Source of the DNA: Xanthomarina sp035306605
GTDB lineage: Bacteria > Bacteroidota > Bacteroidia > Flavobacteriales > Flavobacteriaceae
Reading direction: 5' to 3' (one strand)
Length of the DNA: 12,436 bases
Assembly: GCA_035306605.1 (NCBI GenBank)
Contig: DATGNR010000058.1
This document shows, one piece after another, positions 1 through 6,499 of the stretch; the stretch's first letter is position 1; the number at the start of each line of letters is the position of its first letter. The notes below the pieces were generated by a model. That model saw only the letters and a program-made list of their open reading frames with translations, had not been told where the DNA came from and made no database searches. The translations under genes and the position numbers were made by a program.

Positions 1-894
1 TGGGATGCTCTTGGCGAAGACATTAAAGTTGGAGACAAAGTAAAAGGAAAAGTGGTTGTAATTGCAGATTACGGTGCATTTATTGAAGTAGCTGAAGGAG
101 TTGAAGGACTAATTCACGTTTCTGAAATGTCTTGGTCTACACACTTACGTTCTGCTCAAGATTTCGTAAAAGTAGGAGATGAAGTTGAAGCTCAAATTTT
201 AACTTTAGATAGAGAAGATCGTAAAATGTCTCTTGGAATTAAGCAATTAACTCCAGATCCATGGACTGATATTACTTCTAAATACCCTGTAGGTTCTAAC
301 CACAACGGTATTGTTCGTAACTTTACAAACTTTGGTGTTTTTGTTGAATTAGAAGAAGGTATTGACGGATTAATTTACATCTCTGATTTATCTTGGACTA
401 AGAAAATTAAACATCCAAGTGAATTCTGTAACGTAGGTGATACTTTAGACGTAGTAGTTCTAGAATTAGATGTAGAAGGACGTAAATTAAGTTTAGGTCA
501 TAAACAAACTACTGATAATCCTTGGGATAAATACGAAACTGAATTCGCTTTAGGTACAGTTCATACAGCAGAAATTGCTGATGTTGTAGATAAAGGTGCA
601 ACTATTGAATTTAACGAAGATATCGTTGCTTTCGTTCCTGCACGTCACCTTGAACAAGAAGACGGAAAGAAACTAGGTAAAGGAGATTCTGCTGAATTCA
701 AAATTATTGAATTTAATAAAGAGTTTAAACGTGTAGTTGCTTCTCATACTGCTATTTTTAGAGAAGAGGAAGCTGCAAACGTTAAAGCGGCTGTTAAGAA
801 GCAAGAAGCTCAAGCAGCAGAAGCAAAACCAACTTTAGGTGATGCTAACGATGCTTTACAAGCTCTTAAAGATAAAATGGACGGAAAGAAGTAA
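1..894 (+). CDS. rpsA: 30S ribosomal protein S1, C-terminal part (5' end outside window)
   Basis: The reading frame is open from the first base and ends with TAA, giving 297 visible residues. Ribosomal protein S1 binds mRNA on the 30S subunit and helps load it for translation. Two clear S1 RNA-binding repeats are visible at about residues 11-80 and 98-167. Each has the pattern of a G-x-F-V/I-E strand followed by GLIHVSEMSW or GLIYISDLSW and then a LSLG-K-Q end. A third, more divergent repeat lies at about 184-255. The tail is rich in Ala, Gln and Lys. Family S1 proteins in this phylum are about 600 residues, so roughly the N-terminal half is missing because of the window edge. A terminator follows about 60 bases after the stop. 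The GTG at 52 is an internal Val codon, not a start. Confidence 0.95.
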   Translation, partial: WDALGEDIKVGDKVKGKVVVIADYGAFIEVAEGVEGLIHVSEMSWSTHLRSAQDFVKVGDEVEAQILTLDREDRKMSLGIKQLTPDPWTDITSKYPVGSNHNGIVRNFTNFGVFVELEEGIDGLIYISDLSWTKKIKHPSEFCNVGDTLDVVVLELDVEGRKLSLGHKQTTDNPWDKYETEFALGTVHTAEIADVVDKGATIEFNEDIVAFVPARHLEQEDGKKLGKGDSAEFKIIEFNKEFKRVVASHTAIFREEEAANVKAAVKKQEAQAAEAKPTLGDANDALQALKDKMDGKK

Positions 895-951
895 TTCTTA
901 AAGTACATAAAATGATACACTAAGCATAGTCAAGGTGTTCCATTAAAAATC

Positions 952-983
952 AAAGCCTTCAATTTATTTTGAAGGCTTTTTTT
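952..983 (+). terminator. Rho-independent terminator of rpsA
   Basis: A perfect 11-bp stem (952-962 with 969-979) closes a 6-base loop and runs into a tract of seven T (977-983). It lies 57 bases after the rpsA stop codon and before the pyrR promoter region, so it separates the two transcription units. Confidence 0.9.
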
Positions 984-1079
984 ATGCTCGAATTTCACCC
1001 TACAAAAACAGAAATCTTACGAAATATCAATAAAACTTTTTGAATGCTATTTTGTGTTTCTATTTCTAATATTTTGCAT

Positions 1080-1087
1080 TACCTTTG
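1080..1087 (+). promoter_or_regulatory. Possible Bacteroidota -7 promoter element for pyrR
   Basis: TACCTTTG matches the phylum's -7 consensus TAnnTTTG exactly. The nearest upstream TTTG (1051-1054) is 25 bases away, somewhat farther than the usual -33 spacing, so the -33 box is uncertain. A transcript starting a few bases downstream would have a leader of only about 15-20 nt before the ATG at 1111. That leaves no room for an attenuator. Confidence 0.5.
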
Positions 1088-1110
1088 TTCACCAATTAAG
1101 TTGGGAATAT

Positions 1111-1659
1111 ATGAGTCAAAAAGTGTTACTTAATACCATAGAGGTAAACATCATTCTTCATAGACTGGCTTGTCAATTAATTGAAAAACATAAGGATTTT
1201 GAAAACACAGTTTTAATAGGAATTCAGCCAAGAGGTAAATTTCTAGCAGAACGATTAACTAAAATCCTAAAGGAAGACTACAGCATTAAAAATGTGAAAT
1301 TAGGTCTTTTAGACATCACATTCTTTAGAGACGATTTCAGGAGAGGAGAAAAACCACTTGAAGCCAATACCACAGAAATAAACTTTTTAGTTGAAGATAA
1401 AAATATTGTTTTTATAGACGATGTTTTATATACAGGAAGAAGTATTCGTTCGGCATTAACGGCAATTCAATCTTTTGGAAGACCTAAAGAAATTGAACTT
1501 CTAACATTAATAGACAGGCGATTTAGTAGACATTTACCTATTCAACCAAATTATAGAGGCAGACAAGTGGATGCCATTAATAATGAAAGAGTAAAAGTAA
1601 ATTGGGTTGAAAATGAAGGGGAAGACTCCGTTTATTTAATTGGAAATAAAGATGACTAG
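1111..1659 (+). CDS. pyrR: PyrR, bifunctional pyrimidine regulator / uracil phosphoribosyltransferase family
   Basis: The protein has 182 residues and belongs to the type I phosphoribosyltransferases. The PRPP-binding loop VFIDDVLYTGRS is at about residues 100-111. LLDITFFRDD (66-75) and LIDRRFSRHLPIQPNYRGR (133-151) match blocks typical of PyrR rather than of hypoxanthine or orotate transferases. Family members sense UMP/UTP and control pyr genes; many also convert uracil and PRPP to UMP. I chose ATG 1111. The frame extends upstream to a GTG at 1054, but the extra 19 residues are hydrophobic and unlike PyrR, and a promoter-like element lies inside that stretch. The gene overlaps the next one by 8 bases. 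pyrB two genes downstream fits a pyrimidine role. I see no Bacillus-type PyrR-binding leader, so the mode of regulation is open. Confidence 0.92.
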   Translation: MSQKVLLNTIEVNIILHRLACQLIEKHKDFENTVLIGIQPRGKFLAERLTKILKEDYSIKNVKLGLLDITFFRDDFRRGEKPLEANTTEINFLVEDKNIVFIDDVLYTGRSIRSALTAIQSFGRPKEIELLTLIDRRFSRHLPIQPNYRGRQVDAINNERVKVNWVENEGEDSVYLIGNKDD

Positions 1660-2002
1660 CGAAGAATTATTTTTAGCTGATAAGAAGTTATCTGAAAATT
1701 ATGATGAAGTGATTATTTCATTTGGACTATTTAATAGTTTGGACCAAATACATCAACTAGATATGATGATGTTGGAAAATATCCCTGAAGAAATTGGCAG
1801 ATACGGAGGACATGAAGTAAACTTAAATGATACCCAAGGTCAGCTTTTAGCCTTAGGCAGAAACGCTGAAGAACTATTTAAGGTTATGAAACCTATGTTG
1901 CTAAAATTTGATTTCTTAGACGATGCTATGGTATATCTCTGTTTCAAAAAGGAAGACGGATCTTTAAGTGAACTTGAGTTTAAGTTAAACCAAGTTGAAT
2001 AA
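1652..2002 (+). CDS. Hypothetical protein overlapping pyrR
   Basis: This 116-residue acidic protein matches no family I recognise. It has no signal peptide and no membrane segment, so it is probably cytoplasmic. The sequence suggests alternating helices and strands, with a conserved-looking patch GRYGGHEVNL near residues 48-57 and a C-terminal strand pair around MVYLCFKK. ATG 1652 lies inside the end of pyrR (8-base overlap, different frame), which suggests translational coupling and a shared mRNA. A TTG at 1640 would add four residues but is a weaker start. The gap to pyrB is 77 bases. Its place between pyrR and pyrB suggests a role near pyrimidine control, but that is inference from position only. 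Confidence 0.8.
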   Translation: MTSEELFLADKKLSENYDEVIISFGLFNSLDQIHQLDMMMLENIPEEIGRYGGHEVNLNDTQGQLLALGRNAEELFKVMKPMLLKFDFLDDAMVYLCFKKEDGSLSELEFKLNQVE

Positions 2003-2079
2003 TTAGTTTTATCACTTTAGTAGAAAACGATACATTTAAGTGATATTAGATATTAAGAATAGAAAATAAAACAAATAGG

Positions 2080-3009
2080 ATGAGTGAATTAAGTGTCAAC
2101 CACTTATTAGGAATAAAATATCTTGAAAAAAGAGATATCGAACTTATTTTTGAAACTGCCAATCATTTTAAAGAAGTGATTAACAGACCTATTAAAAAAG
2201 TACCTTCACTAAGAGATATAACTATCGCCAATTTATTTTTTGAAAATTCCACAAGGACTAAACTATCCTTTGAGTTGGCCGAAAAAAGACTCTCTGCAGA
2301 TGTCATTAATTTTTCAGCTTCTCAATCTTCAGTAAAAAAAGGAGAAACTTTAATAGATACGGTTAATAATATCCTTTCTATGAAAGTAGATATGGTTGTT
2401 ATGCGTCATCCAAATCCAGGAGCTAGTGTGTTTTTATCTCAACATGTTGGAGCAAGTATAATAAACGCTGGAGATGGAGCTCACGAGCATCCTACACAAG
2501 CATTGTTAGATTCTTATTCTATTAGAGAGCGATTAGGAGAAGTACAAGGGAAGAATATTGTAATTGTTGGAGATATTTTACATAGCCGTGTAGCGCTTTC
2601 AAATATATATGCACTAAAACTTCAAGGAGCCAATGTTATGGTTTGTGGACCTAAAACCTTGCTCCCAAAACATATAGAAAAATTAGGTGTAAAAGTTGAA
2701 ACCAACTTACGTAAAGCATTAAATTGGTGCGATGTGGCAAACATGCTTCGTGTTCAAAATGAACGTATGGACATAAGTTATTTTCCTTCTACTAGGGAGT
2801 ATACTCAGCAGTTTGGGGTGAATAAAGCCCTATTAGATTCTTTAGACAAAGAAATTACTATTATGCACCCAGGACCAATAAATAGAGGTGTGGAAATAAC
2901 AAGTGATGTGGCCGATTCCAAACAGGCTATTATTTTAGATCAAGTTCAAAATGGTGTAGCTGTTAGGATGGCAGTAATTTATTTATTAGCTTCAAAGATT
3001 AAACAATAA
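2080..3009 (+). CDS. pyrB: Aspartate carbamoyltransferase catalytic subunit
   Basis: This enzyme joins carbamoyl phosphate and L-aspartate to give N-carbamoyl-L-aspartate, the first committed step of pyrimidine synthesis, in the cytoplasm. At 309 residues it has the normal length for the family. The carbamoyl-phosphate loop ENSTRT is at residues 55-60, the SVKKGET loop with its catalytic lysine at about 84-90, and HPTQALLD at 137-144. LRVQNER is at 223-229 and HPGPINRG at 263-270. These motifs place it with aspartate rather than ornithine transferases. No pyrI regulatory subunit is present next to it. It lies in a plus-strand cluster with pyrR upstream, and the next gene starts 12 bases after its stop. 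Confidence 0.97.
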   Translation: MSELSVNHLLGIKYLEKRDIELIFETANHFKEVINRPIKKVPSLRDITIANLFFENSTRTKLSFELAEKRLSADVINFSASQSSVKKGETLIDTVNNILSMKVDMVVMRHPNPGASVFLSQHVGASIINAGDGAHEHPTQALLDSYSIRERLGEVQGKNIVIVGDILHSRVALSNIYALKLQGANVMVCGPKTLLPKHIEKLGVKVETNLRKALNWCDVANMLRVQNERMDISYFPSTREYTQQFGVNKALLDSLDKEITIMHPGPINRGVEITSDVADSKQAIILDQVQNGVAVRMAVIYLLASKIKQ

Positions 3010-3021
3010 AACTATAAAACC

Positions 3022-3354
3022 ATGATTATAGATAAAGAAGAGAATATTACCATTGTTACTCAGCAAAAAACATCTGTTATCGAATTAGTAAAAAAATTAG
3101 ATGTGGTTTATAACCGTTATAAAAACGATAACATTATAGTATCTTTAACAAGTTTAGAGCCTATTCCATTGCAAGAGATTACTGAGTTTTTACAACTTTC
3201 AAATACTCATAGAAAATCCAAACAATCGTTTGTAATTGTTTCAGATAAAGTAAATCTAGACGAAATGCCAGACGAACTTGTTGTTGTTCCTACCATGCAA
3301 GAAGCACTTGATATTGTTGAAATGGAAGAAATGGAACGCGATTTAGGATTATAA
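3022..3354 (+). CDS. Hypothetical protein, possible STAS-like fold
   Basis: This 110-residue soluble protein has no signal peptide or membrane segment. The order of predicted elements (strand ITIVTQ, helix VIELVKKLDVVYNRY, strand IIVSL, helix EITEFLQLSNTHR, strand FVIVSD, strand LVVVP, helix EALDIVEMEEMERDLGL) resembles small STAS / anti-sigma-antagonist proteins. This is a judgement from pattern, not a family match. No metallo-beta-lactamase motif is present, so it is not itself a ribonuclease Z. I recall similar short proteins in this group carrying that name, apparently from their neighbour. It starts 12 bases after pyrB and is followed by a hairpin and rnz, so co-transcription with pyrB is likely. 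Its function is unknown. Confidence 0.8.
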   Translation: MIIDKEENITIVTQQKTSVIELVKKLDVVYNRYKNDNIIVSLTSLEPIPLQEITEFLQLSNTHRKSKQSFVIVSDKVNLDEMPDELVVVPTMQEALDIVEMEEMERDLGL

Positions 3355-3362
3355 TCATTGTT

Positions 3363-3417
3363 AAGTTGTAGAGTTGTTTAATTGTTAATTTTATTATCTA
3401 AAACAACTCTACAGCTT
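3363..3417 (+). promoter_or_regulatory. 17-bp-stem hairpin between the STAS-like gene and rnz
   Basis: The left arm (3363-3379) pairs with the right arm (3401-3417) over 17 bp with a single G-U wobble, leaving a 21-base AT-rich loop. Only four T (3416-3419) follow, and the rnz start is 17 bases farther on. It could be a weak terminator, an attenuator, or an mRNA processing or stabilising structure between the two genes. The sequence shows the pairing; the role is inference. Confidence 0.6.
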
Positions 3418-3434
3418 TTCAACAAACACCAATA

Positions 3435-4340
3435 ATGAAACTTACAATCTTAGGTTGCAATAGTGCAACGCCACGTATTAATTCCAACCCTACTGCACAA
3501 GTATTGGAAATTAATAATCACATTTTTTTGATAGATTGTGGTGAAGGAACCCAAGTTGAATTACGGAGGAATAAAGTGAAGTTTAACAGGATTAAACACA
3601 TTTTTATTTCCCATTTACATGGCGATCATTATTTTGGGTTAATCGGGCTTATCTCTACCTTCAGATTATTAACAAGAGAAACCGAGTTACACATCTACTC
3701 TCCTAAGGGTTTAAAGGAATTAATAACACTTCACATGAAGTTATCTAGTTCCTGGACCAATTATCAACTTATATTTCATGAATTGACGTCAAAAGAATCT
3801 GAATTGATTTTTGAAGATGATAAAGTAGAAGTTTATACCATTCCTTTAGATCATAGAATTTATACAAATGGTTTTCTTTTTAAAGAAAAACCTGGTGAAA
3901 GAAAACTTGACGTTAATGCCGCTGTAGAAGCAGATATAGATGTAGCTTATTACAACAAGGTTAAACAAGGTTTTGATGTTGTAAATAATAAAGGGAAATT
4001 AATAAAAAATGAAACAGTAACTAGCGATCCAATTAAGCCTAAAAGCTATGCGTTTTGTAGCGATACAGCGTATAATGAAGAGATAGTGCCTATAATTAAG
4101 AATACTACGGTACTGTATCACGAATCTACATTTCTAGAAAAGCATGAACAATTAACAGTTCCTACCAAACACAGCACTGCAAAACAAGCAGCAAGTATAG
4201 CTAAAAAGGCAGGAGTAGGCACGTTAATTTTAGGGCATTATTCTACCCGTTACGATGATTTAAATGAATTTAAAACTGAAGCTCAATCTGTTTTTCCAAA
4301 GGTTGAGCTAGCACAAGACGGTAAGAAATTCGAGTTTTAA
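3435..4340 (+). CDS. rnz: Ribonuclease Z (tRNA 3' endonuclease)
   Basis: This zinc enzyme of the metallo-beta-lactamase fold removes the 3' trailer from precursor tRNAs. At 301 residues it has the size of the short RNase Z form. The signature SHLHGDH (residues 59-65) supplies His60, His62, Asp64 and His65. The DCGEGTQ block is at 34-40. Further metal or catalytic residues are likely in PLDHR (His140), FCSDTAY (Asp210), KHST (His246) and GHYSTRY (His268). The middle part, about 150-200, carries the insertion with EKPGERKLD typical of the RNase Z exosite region. It is the last gene of the plus-strand cluster begun by pyrR. Its TAA overlaps the stop of the convergent gene, and no separate terminator is visible between them. 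Confidence 0.96.
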   Translation: MKLTILGCNSATPRINSNPTAQVLEINNHIFLIDCGEGTQVELRRNKVKFNRIKHIFISHLHGDHYFGLIGLISTFRLLTRETELHIYSPKGLKELITLHMKLSSSWTNYQLIFHELTSKESELIFEDDKVEVYTIPLDHRIYTNGFLFKEKPGERKLDVNAAVEADIDVAYYNKVKQGFDVVNNKGKLIKNETVTSDPIKPKSYAFCSDTAYNEEIVPIIKNTTVLYHESTFLEKHEQLTVPTKHSTAKQAASIAKKAGVGTLILGHYSTRYDDLNEFKTEAQSVFPKVELAQDGKKFEF

Positions 4341-4750
4341 TTGAATTCTTTTAAACCTAAAATCCACTCAATACCTTCATCCAAATTTGTACAACGTTTT
4401 ACGCTTTTCTTTGAAAAGTGTTTTTCCATTGTGGCATTTTTATAGCTTAACTCGTTATAAGTTACCAAAGCACTGGCAATAATAAAGTTGTATTCATTAT
4501 AAAATTCTATCCATAATTGAGGTTCTATGGAGTAAGAATTAATTTTATTTGAGAGGAAAGCAACCTTGAAATCATCGCCGTAATGTTCTGCTATTGCAGA
4601 AATAACCATTTCAATTTTATCCCAACTGAAATGAACTCCTTCGTTAACTTCTGAAATAATAAAATTATCTAAAAAGAAAAAGTTGCCGAAAGAAAACTCT
4701 ATTTTTGAGTTTCTAAGGAGTTTAAAATATTTACTATTTTCAAATTTCAT
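4337..4750 (-). CDS. Hypothetical protein, possibly STAS/SEC14-like
   Basis: The 137-residue product has no signal peptide or membrane segment. Pairs of strands and helices are suggested, with FGNFFFLDNFIISEVNEG near the start and FKVAFLSNKINSYSIEPQLW near residues 61-80. The latter resembles a motif I associate with small STAS/SEC14-like proteins of Bacteroidota, but I hold this loosely. The C-terminus shows a helix ending in DEGIEWILGL. The start ATG at 4750 faces pdxH across 81 bases, so the two genes may be fired from a shared region. The 3' end overlaps the end of rnz by 4 bases in a tail-to-tail arrangement. Function unknown. Confidence 0.78.
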   Translation of the reverse strand: MKFENSKYFKLLRNSKIEFSFGNFFFLDNFIISEVNEGVHFSWDKIEMVISAIAEHYGDDFKVAFLSNKINSYSIEPQLWIEFYNEYNFIIASALVTYNELSYKNATMEKHFSKKSVKRCTNLDEGIEWILGLKEFN

Positions 4751-4753
4751 AAG

Positions 4754-4790
4754 ACAAACAAAAAAGATGAATTTAGATATAATTGTTTGT
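4754..4790. promoter_or_regulatory. Inverted repeat in the divergent promoter region of pdxH and its neighbour
   Basis: An 8-bp inverted repeat, ACAAACAA (4754-4761) and TTGTTTGT (4783-4790), lies in the 81-base space between two divergent starts. Its placement would suit an operator. The DNA here is very AT-rich, so chance is a real alternative. I see no exact TAnnTTTG element for either gene. Confidence 0.25.
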
Positions 4791-4831
4791 TTAAAAAAGT
4801 ATTTAAATAAAAAAGTCTAACAAAAAATGTT

Positions 4832-5479
4832 ATGGACACAGACCTAGGGGATTACAGAAGATCCTACGAAAAAAACGAGCTATTAATTAAGGACACACCA
4901 GAAAATCCTATGGAATTATTTCAAAAATGGTTTTTTGAGGTGGATAAATATTTTCCAGAGGTTGAAACAAATGCTATGACACTCTCAACTATAGGATTAG
5001 ACGGATATCCAAAGGGAAGAGTGGTTTTATTAAAGAAGTATACCTACGAAGGTTTTGTTTTTTTTACTAATTATAATAGCGAAAAAGGCAAGGCAATTTT
5101 AAATAATCCAAGTGTGTGTTTATCTTTTTTTTGGCATGGTGCAGAAAGACAAGTCATAATTAAAGGTAAAGCTAGAAAGATTGCTGATAACTTAAGCGAC
5201 GGTTATTTTGAGTCTAGGCCTCGAGGAAGTCAATTGGGTGCTCTTGTTTCCAACCAAAGTGAAATTGTAGAGAGTAGAGCGTACTTAGAAAAGGAATTGG
5301 CAGCCTTAGAAAAAGAATATGAAGGTAAAGAAATTCCAAGACCAAACTTTTGGGGAGGTTTTATTGTGGAACCTGTAGAAATAGAGTTTTGGCAAGGAAG
5401 ACCCAATAGATTACATGATAGAATTAGATATATTTTGAACTCAGATTACGATTGGGTAAAAAATCGACTATCTCCATAA
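4832..5479 (+). CDS. pdxH: Pyridoxamine/pyridoxine 5'-phosphate oxidase
   Basis: This FMN enzyme oxidises pyridoxine or pyridoxamine 5'-phosphate to pyridoxal 5'-phosphate, the active B6 cofactor, in the cytoplasm. It has 215 residues, a normal length. The FMN-binding blocks GRVVLLKKY (62-70), FVFFTNYNSEKG (75-86) and RQVIIKGKARK (106-116) are present. SRPRGSQLGALVSNQS (128-143) is the conserved substrate and FMN block. The C-terminal WGGFIVEP, EFWQGRPNRLHDR and RLSP end match the family; Arg193 and His195 correspond to the substrate-binding Arg-x-His pair. It appears to be a single-gene unit: the upstream gene is divergent and two hairpins follow its stop. Confidence 0.97.
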   Translation: MDTDLGDYRRSYEKNELLIKDTPENPMELFQKWFFEVDKYFPEVETNAMTLSTIGLDGYPKGRVVLLKKYTYEGFVFFTNYNSEKGKAILNNPSVCLSFFWHGAERQVIIKGKARKIADNLSDGYFESRPRGSQLGALVSNQSEIVESRAYLEKELAALEKEYEGKEIPRPNFWGGFIVEPVEIEFWQGRPNRLHDRIRYILNSDYDWVKNRLSP

Positions 5480-5487
5480 TTTTACGG

Positions 5488-5524
5488 TGAAATACAATGT
5501 TTTTATAAATTAAAATGTATTTCA
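5488..5524 (+). other. Hairpin just after pdxH
   Basis: TGAAATACA (5488-5496) pairs with TGTATTTCA (5516-5524). Inside, TTTTA (5501-5505) can pair with TAAAA (5511-5515), leaving a 4-base bulge and a 5-base loop. No T tract follows, so it is more likely a 3'-end stabilising structure for the pdxH mRNA than a terminator by itself. Confidence 0.5.
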
Positions 5525-5540
5525 TCGATAAAAGTCATAA

Positions 5541-5574
5541 AAAACCGACAAAATACATGTAGTTTGTCGATTTT
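5541..5574 (+). terminator. Rho-independent terminator after pdxH
   Basis: CGACAAA (5546-5552) pairs with TTTGTCG (5563-5569). The inner TAC/GTA can also pair. An A run precedes the stem and TTTT (5571-5574) follows shortly after, so it may work in both directions. It lies about 65 bases past the pdxH stop and before the promoter of the next gene. Confidence 0.65.
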
Positions 5575-5609
5575 AACATTTTATTAACAGTTGTTGTCGT
5601 AGAGGGATT

Positions 5610-5617
5610 TATATTTG
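5610..5617 (+). promoter_or_regulatory. Probable Bacteroidota promoter (-7 element) for the CAP lipoprotein gene
   Basis: TATATTTG fits TAnnTTTG exactly. A TTG at 5591-5593 is 16 bases upstream, slightly short of the usual -33 spacing. The start codon lies 26 bases after the element, which gives a short leader as is common in this phylum. Confidence 0.6.
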
Positions 5618-5643
5618 AAATACCAAATCTAAATTACCTATTT

Positions 5644-6138
5644 ATGAAGACGATTACTTATCTACCAATTATGGTATTGATTGTTATGTTATCATTCTCT
5701 TGCTCAACAGATAACTTAGACGAATCAGTAAGCAACCCAGAGACTAATTTAGTAGTACCAGAAACAAAACCTATTGAAATAGAAATTCTTGATTTGATTA
5801 ACGAGCATCGATTAAGCTTAGGTTTAAATGCTCTTGAAAGTATGTCAATAATTAAATCTCAAGCTTATAGTCATACAGATTATATGATTGAAAAAGATAA
5901 TGTCTCTCACGACAATTTTTTCTCACGTAAAAATTATTTAGTTAATAATGCTGGTGCTAATATAGTTTCAGAAAATGTAGCCTATGGTTACACAAGAGCT
6001 GAATCTTTAGTTAATGCATGGTTGGCTAGTCCTGGACATAAAGAGAATATAGAAGGTGATTTTACCAATTTTGATATTTCCGCAGAACAAAATAGCCAAG
6101 GTAAATGGTACTATACAAATATTTTTGTTAAAAAATAA
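5644..6138 (+). CDS. CAP-domain (SCP/PR-1-like) lipoprotein
   Basis: The 164-residue precursor has a lipoprotein signal: a hydrophobic stretch (about residues 5-19) ends in LSFSC, so Cys20 should be the lipidated residue. A short acidic linker follows to about residue 42. The rest is a compact CAP domain: ILDLINEHRLSLGL (48-61), His77 in SHTDYM, SENVAYG with Glu110, and ASPGHKENI with His132. These are the usual cavity His and Glu residues. The domain ends with WYYTNIFVKK. Bacterial CAP proteins are secreted or surface-attached and their activities are mostly unknown, so only the fold and location can be claimed. It has its own promoter-like element upstream and appears to be a single-gene unit. 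Confidence 0.88.
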   Translation: MKTITYLPIMVLIVMLSFSCSTDNLDESVSNPETNLVVPETKPIEIEILDLINEHRLSLGLNALESMSIIKSQAYSHTDYMIEKDNVSHDNFFSRKNYLVNNAGANIVSENVAYGYTRAESLVNAWLASPGHKENIEGDFTNFDISAEQNSQGKWYYTNIFVKK

Positions 6139-6158
6139 ACTTAATGGATTGCGAAATT

Positions 6159-6415
6159 TAATATGTAAGCTATATTATTTTTTTAATTAATAGATTGTCA
6201 AAATCTAATTAATTGCAATTAAAAAACCATTTTTCCCATTACTTCTTTATTGATTTAGTAGGAGAGTGGTTTTTGTTTTTATTAGATATATTAACAAAAT
6301 ACGTTCATGATGTAAACTTGTATTCGTTATTAATTTTTAATTTAAAAGCCACTCATTTAGAGTGGCTTTTGGGTAATAAGCTTTTTGTTAGGAAGGTTGT
6401 AATATGTAAGCTATA
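6159..6415. repeat. Perfect 16-bp direct repeat pair bounding a 225-bp spacer
   Basis: TAATATGTAAGCTATA occurs at 6159-6174 and again at 6400-6415. The spacer holds a hairpin and a bidirectional terminator. Such a pair could mark a duplication, or an inserted small element with target-site repeats, or repeated sites for a DNA-binding protein. No transposase or clear terminal inverted repeats are visible. Confidence 0.6.
6344..6370. terminator. Strong bidirectional terminator between convergent units
   Basis: An 11-bp perfect stem (6344-6354 with 6360-6370) closes a 5-base ATTTA loop. The left arm starts with AAAA and the right arm ends with TTTT, so each strand has a T run after the GC-rich part of the stem. 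It can serve the CAP gene on plus (206 bases downstream) and the adhesin operon on minus (130 bases downstream). Confidence 0.85.
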
Positions 6416-6499
6416 AATATTAAAAATATTCCAACTTATTACCGGATAATCTTAAAATAACTAAATAGCATCTTATTCATTTATTTTAATAGCTTTAGA

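Larger units (their letters stand above)
6139..6499. other. 361-bp intergenic stretch without a convincing gene
   Basis: This AT-rich stretch lies between the ends of two convergent units. It holds a 16-bp direct repeat pair, a 12-bp hairpin with one bulge (6185-6214), a loose inverted pair AAAAACCA (6222-6229) with TGGTTTTT (6267-6274), and a strong terminator at 6344-6370. The only open frame starts at a TTG at 6213, encodes 67 residues and runs straight through the terminator, so I do not call it. No exact TAnnTTTG element was found inside the repeat-bounded part. Confidence 0.6.

Noticed and set aside
1054..1110. Upstream GTG start for pyrR adding 19 residues
   Set aside because: The extra residues are hydrophobic and unlike PyrR, and a TAnnTTTG promoter element lies inside them; ATG 1111 gives a normal PyrR start.
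2011..2044. Inverted repeat ATCACTT / AAGTGAT before pyrB as an attenuator
   Set aside because: Only 7 bp with a 20-base loop, no T tract and AT-rich surroundings; it cannot be told from chance.
5644..6138. CAP lipoprotein as a toxin or defence gene
   Set aside because: It has only the general CAP cavity residues and no partner gene nearby; nothing supports more than a surface lipoprotein.
6213..6416. 67-residue open frame on plus in the intergenic gap
   Set aside because: It starts at TTG, lies in AT-rich DNA, runs through a strong terminator hairpin and resembles no protein family I know.
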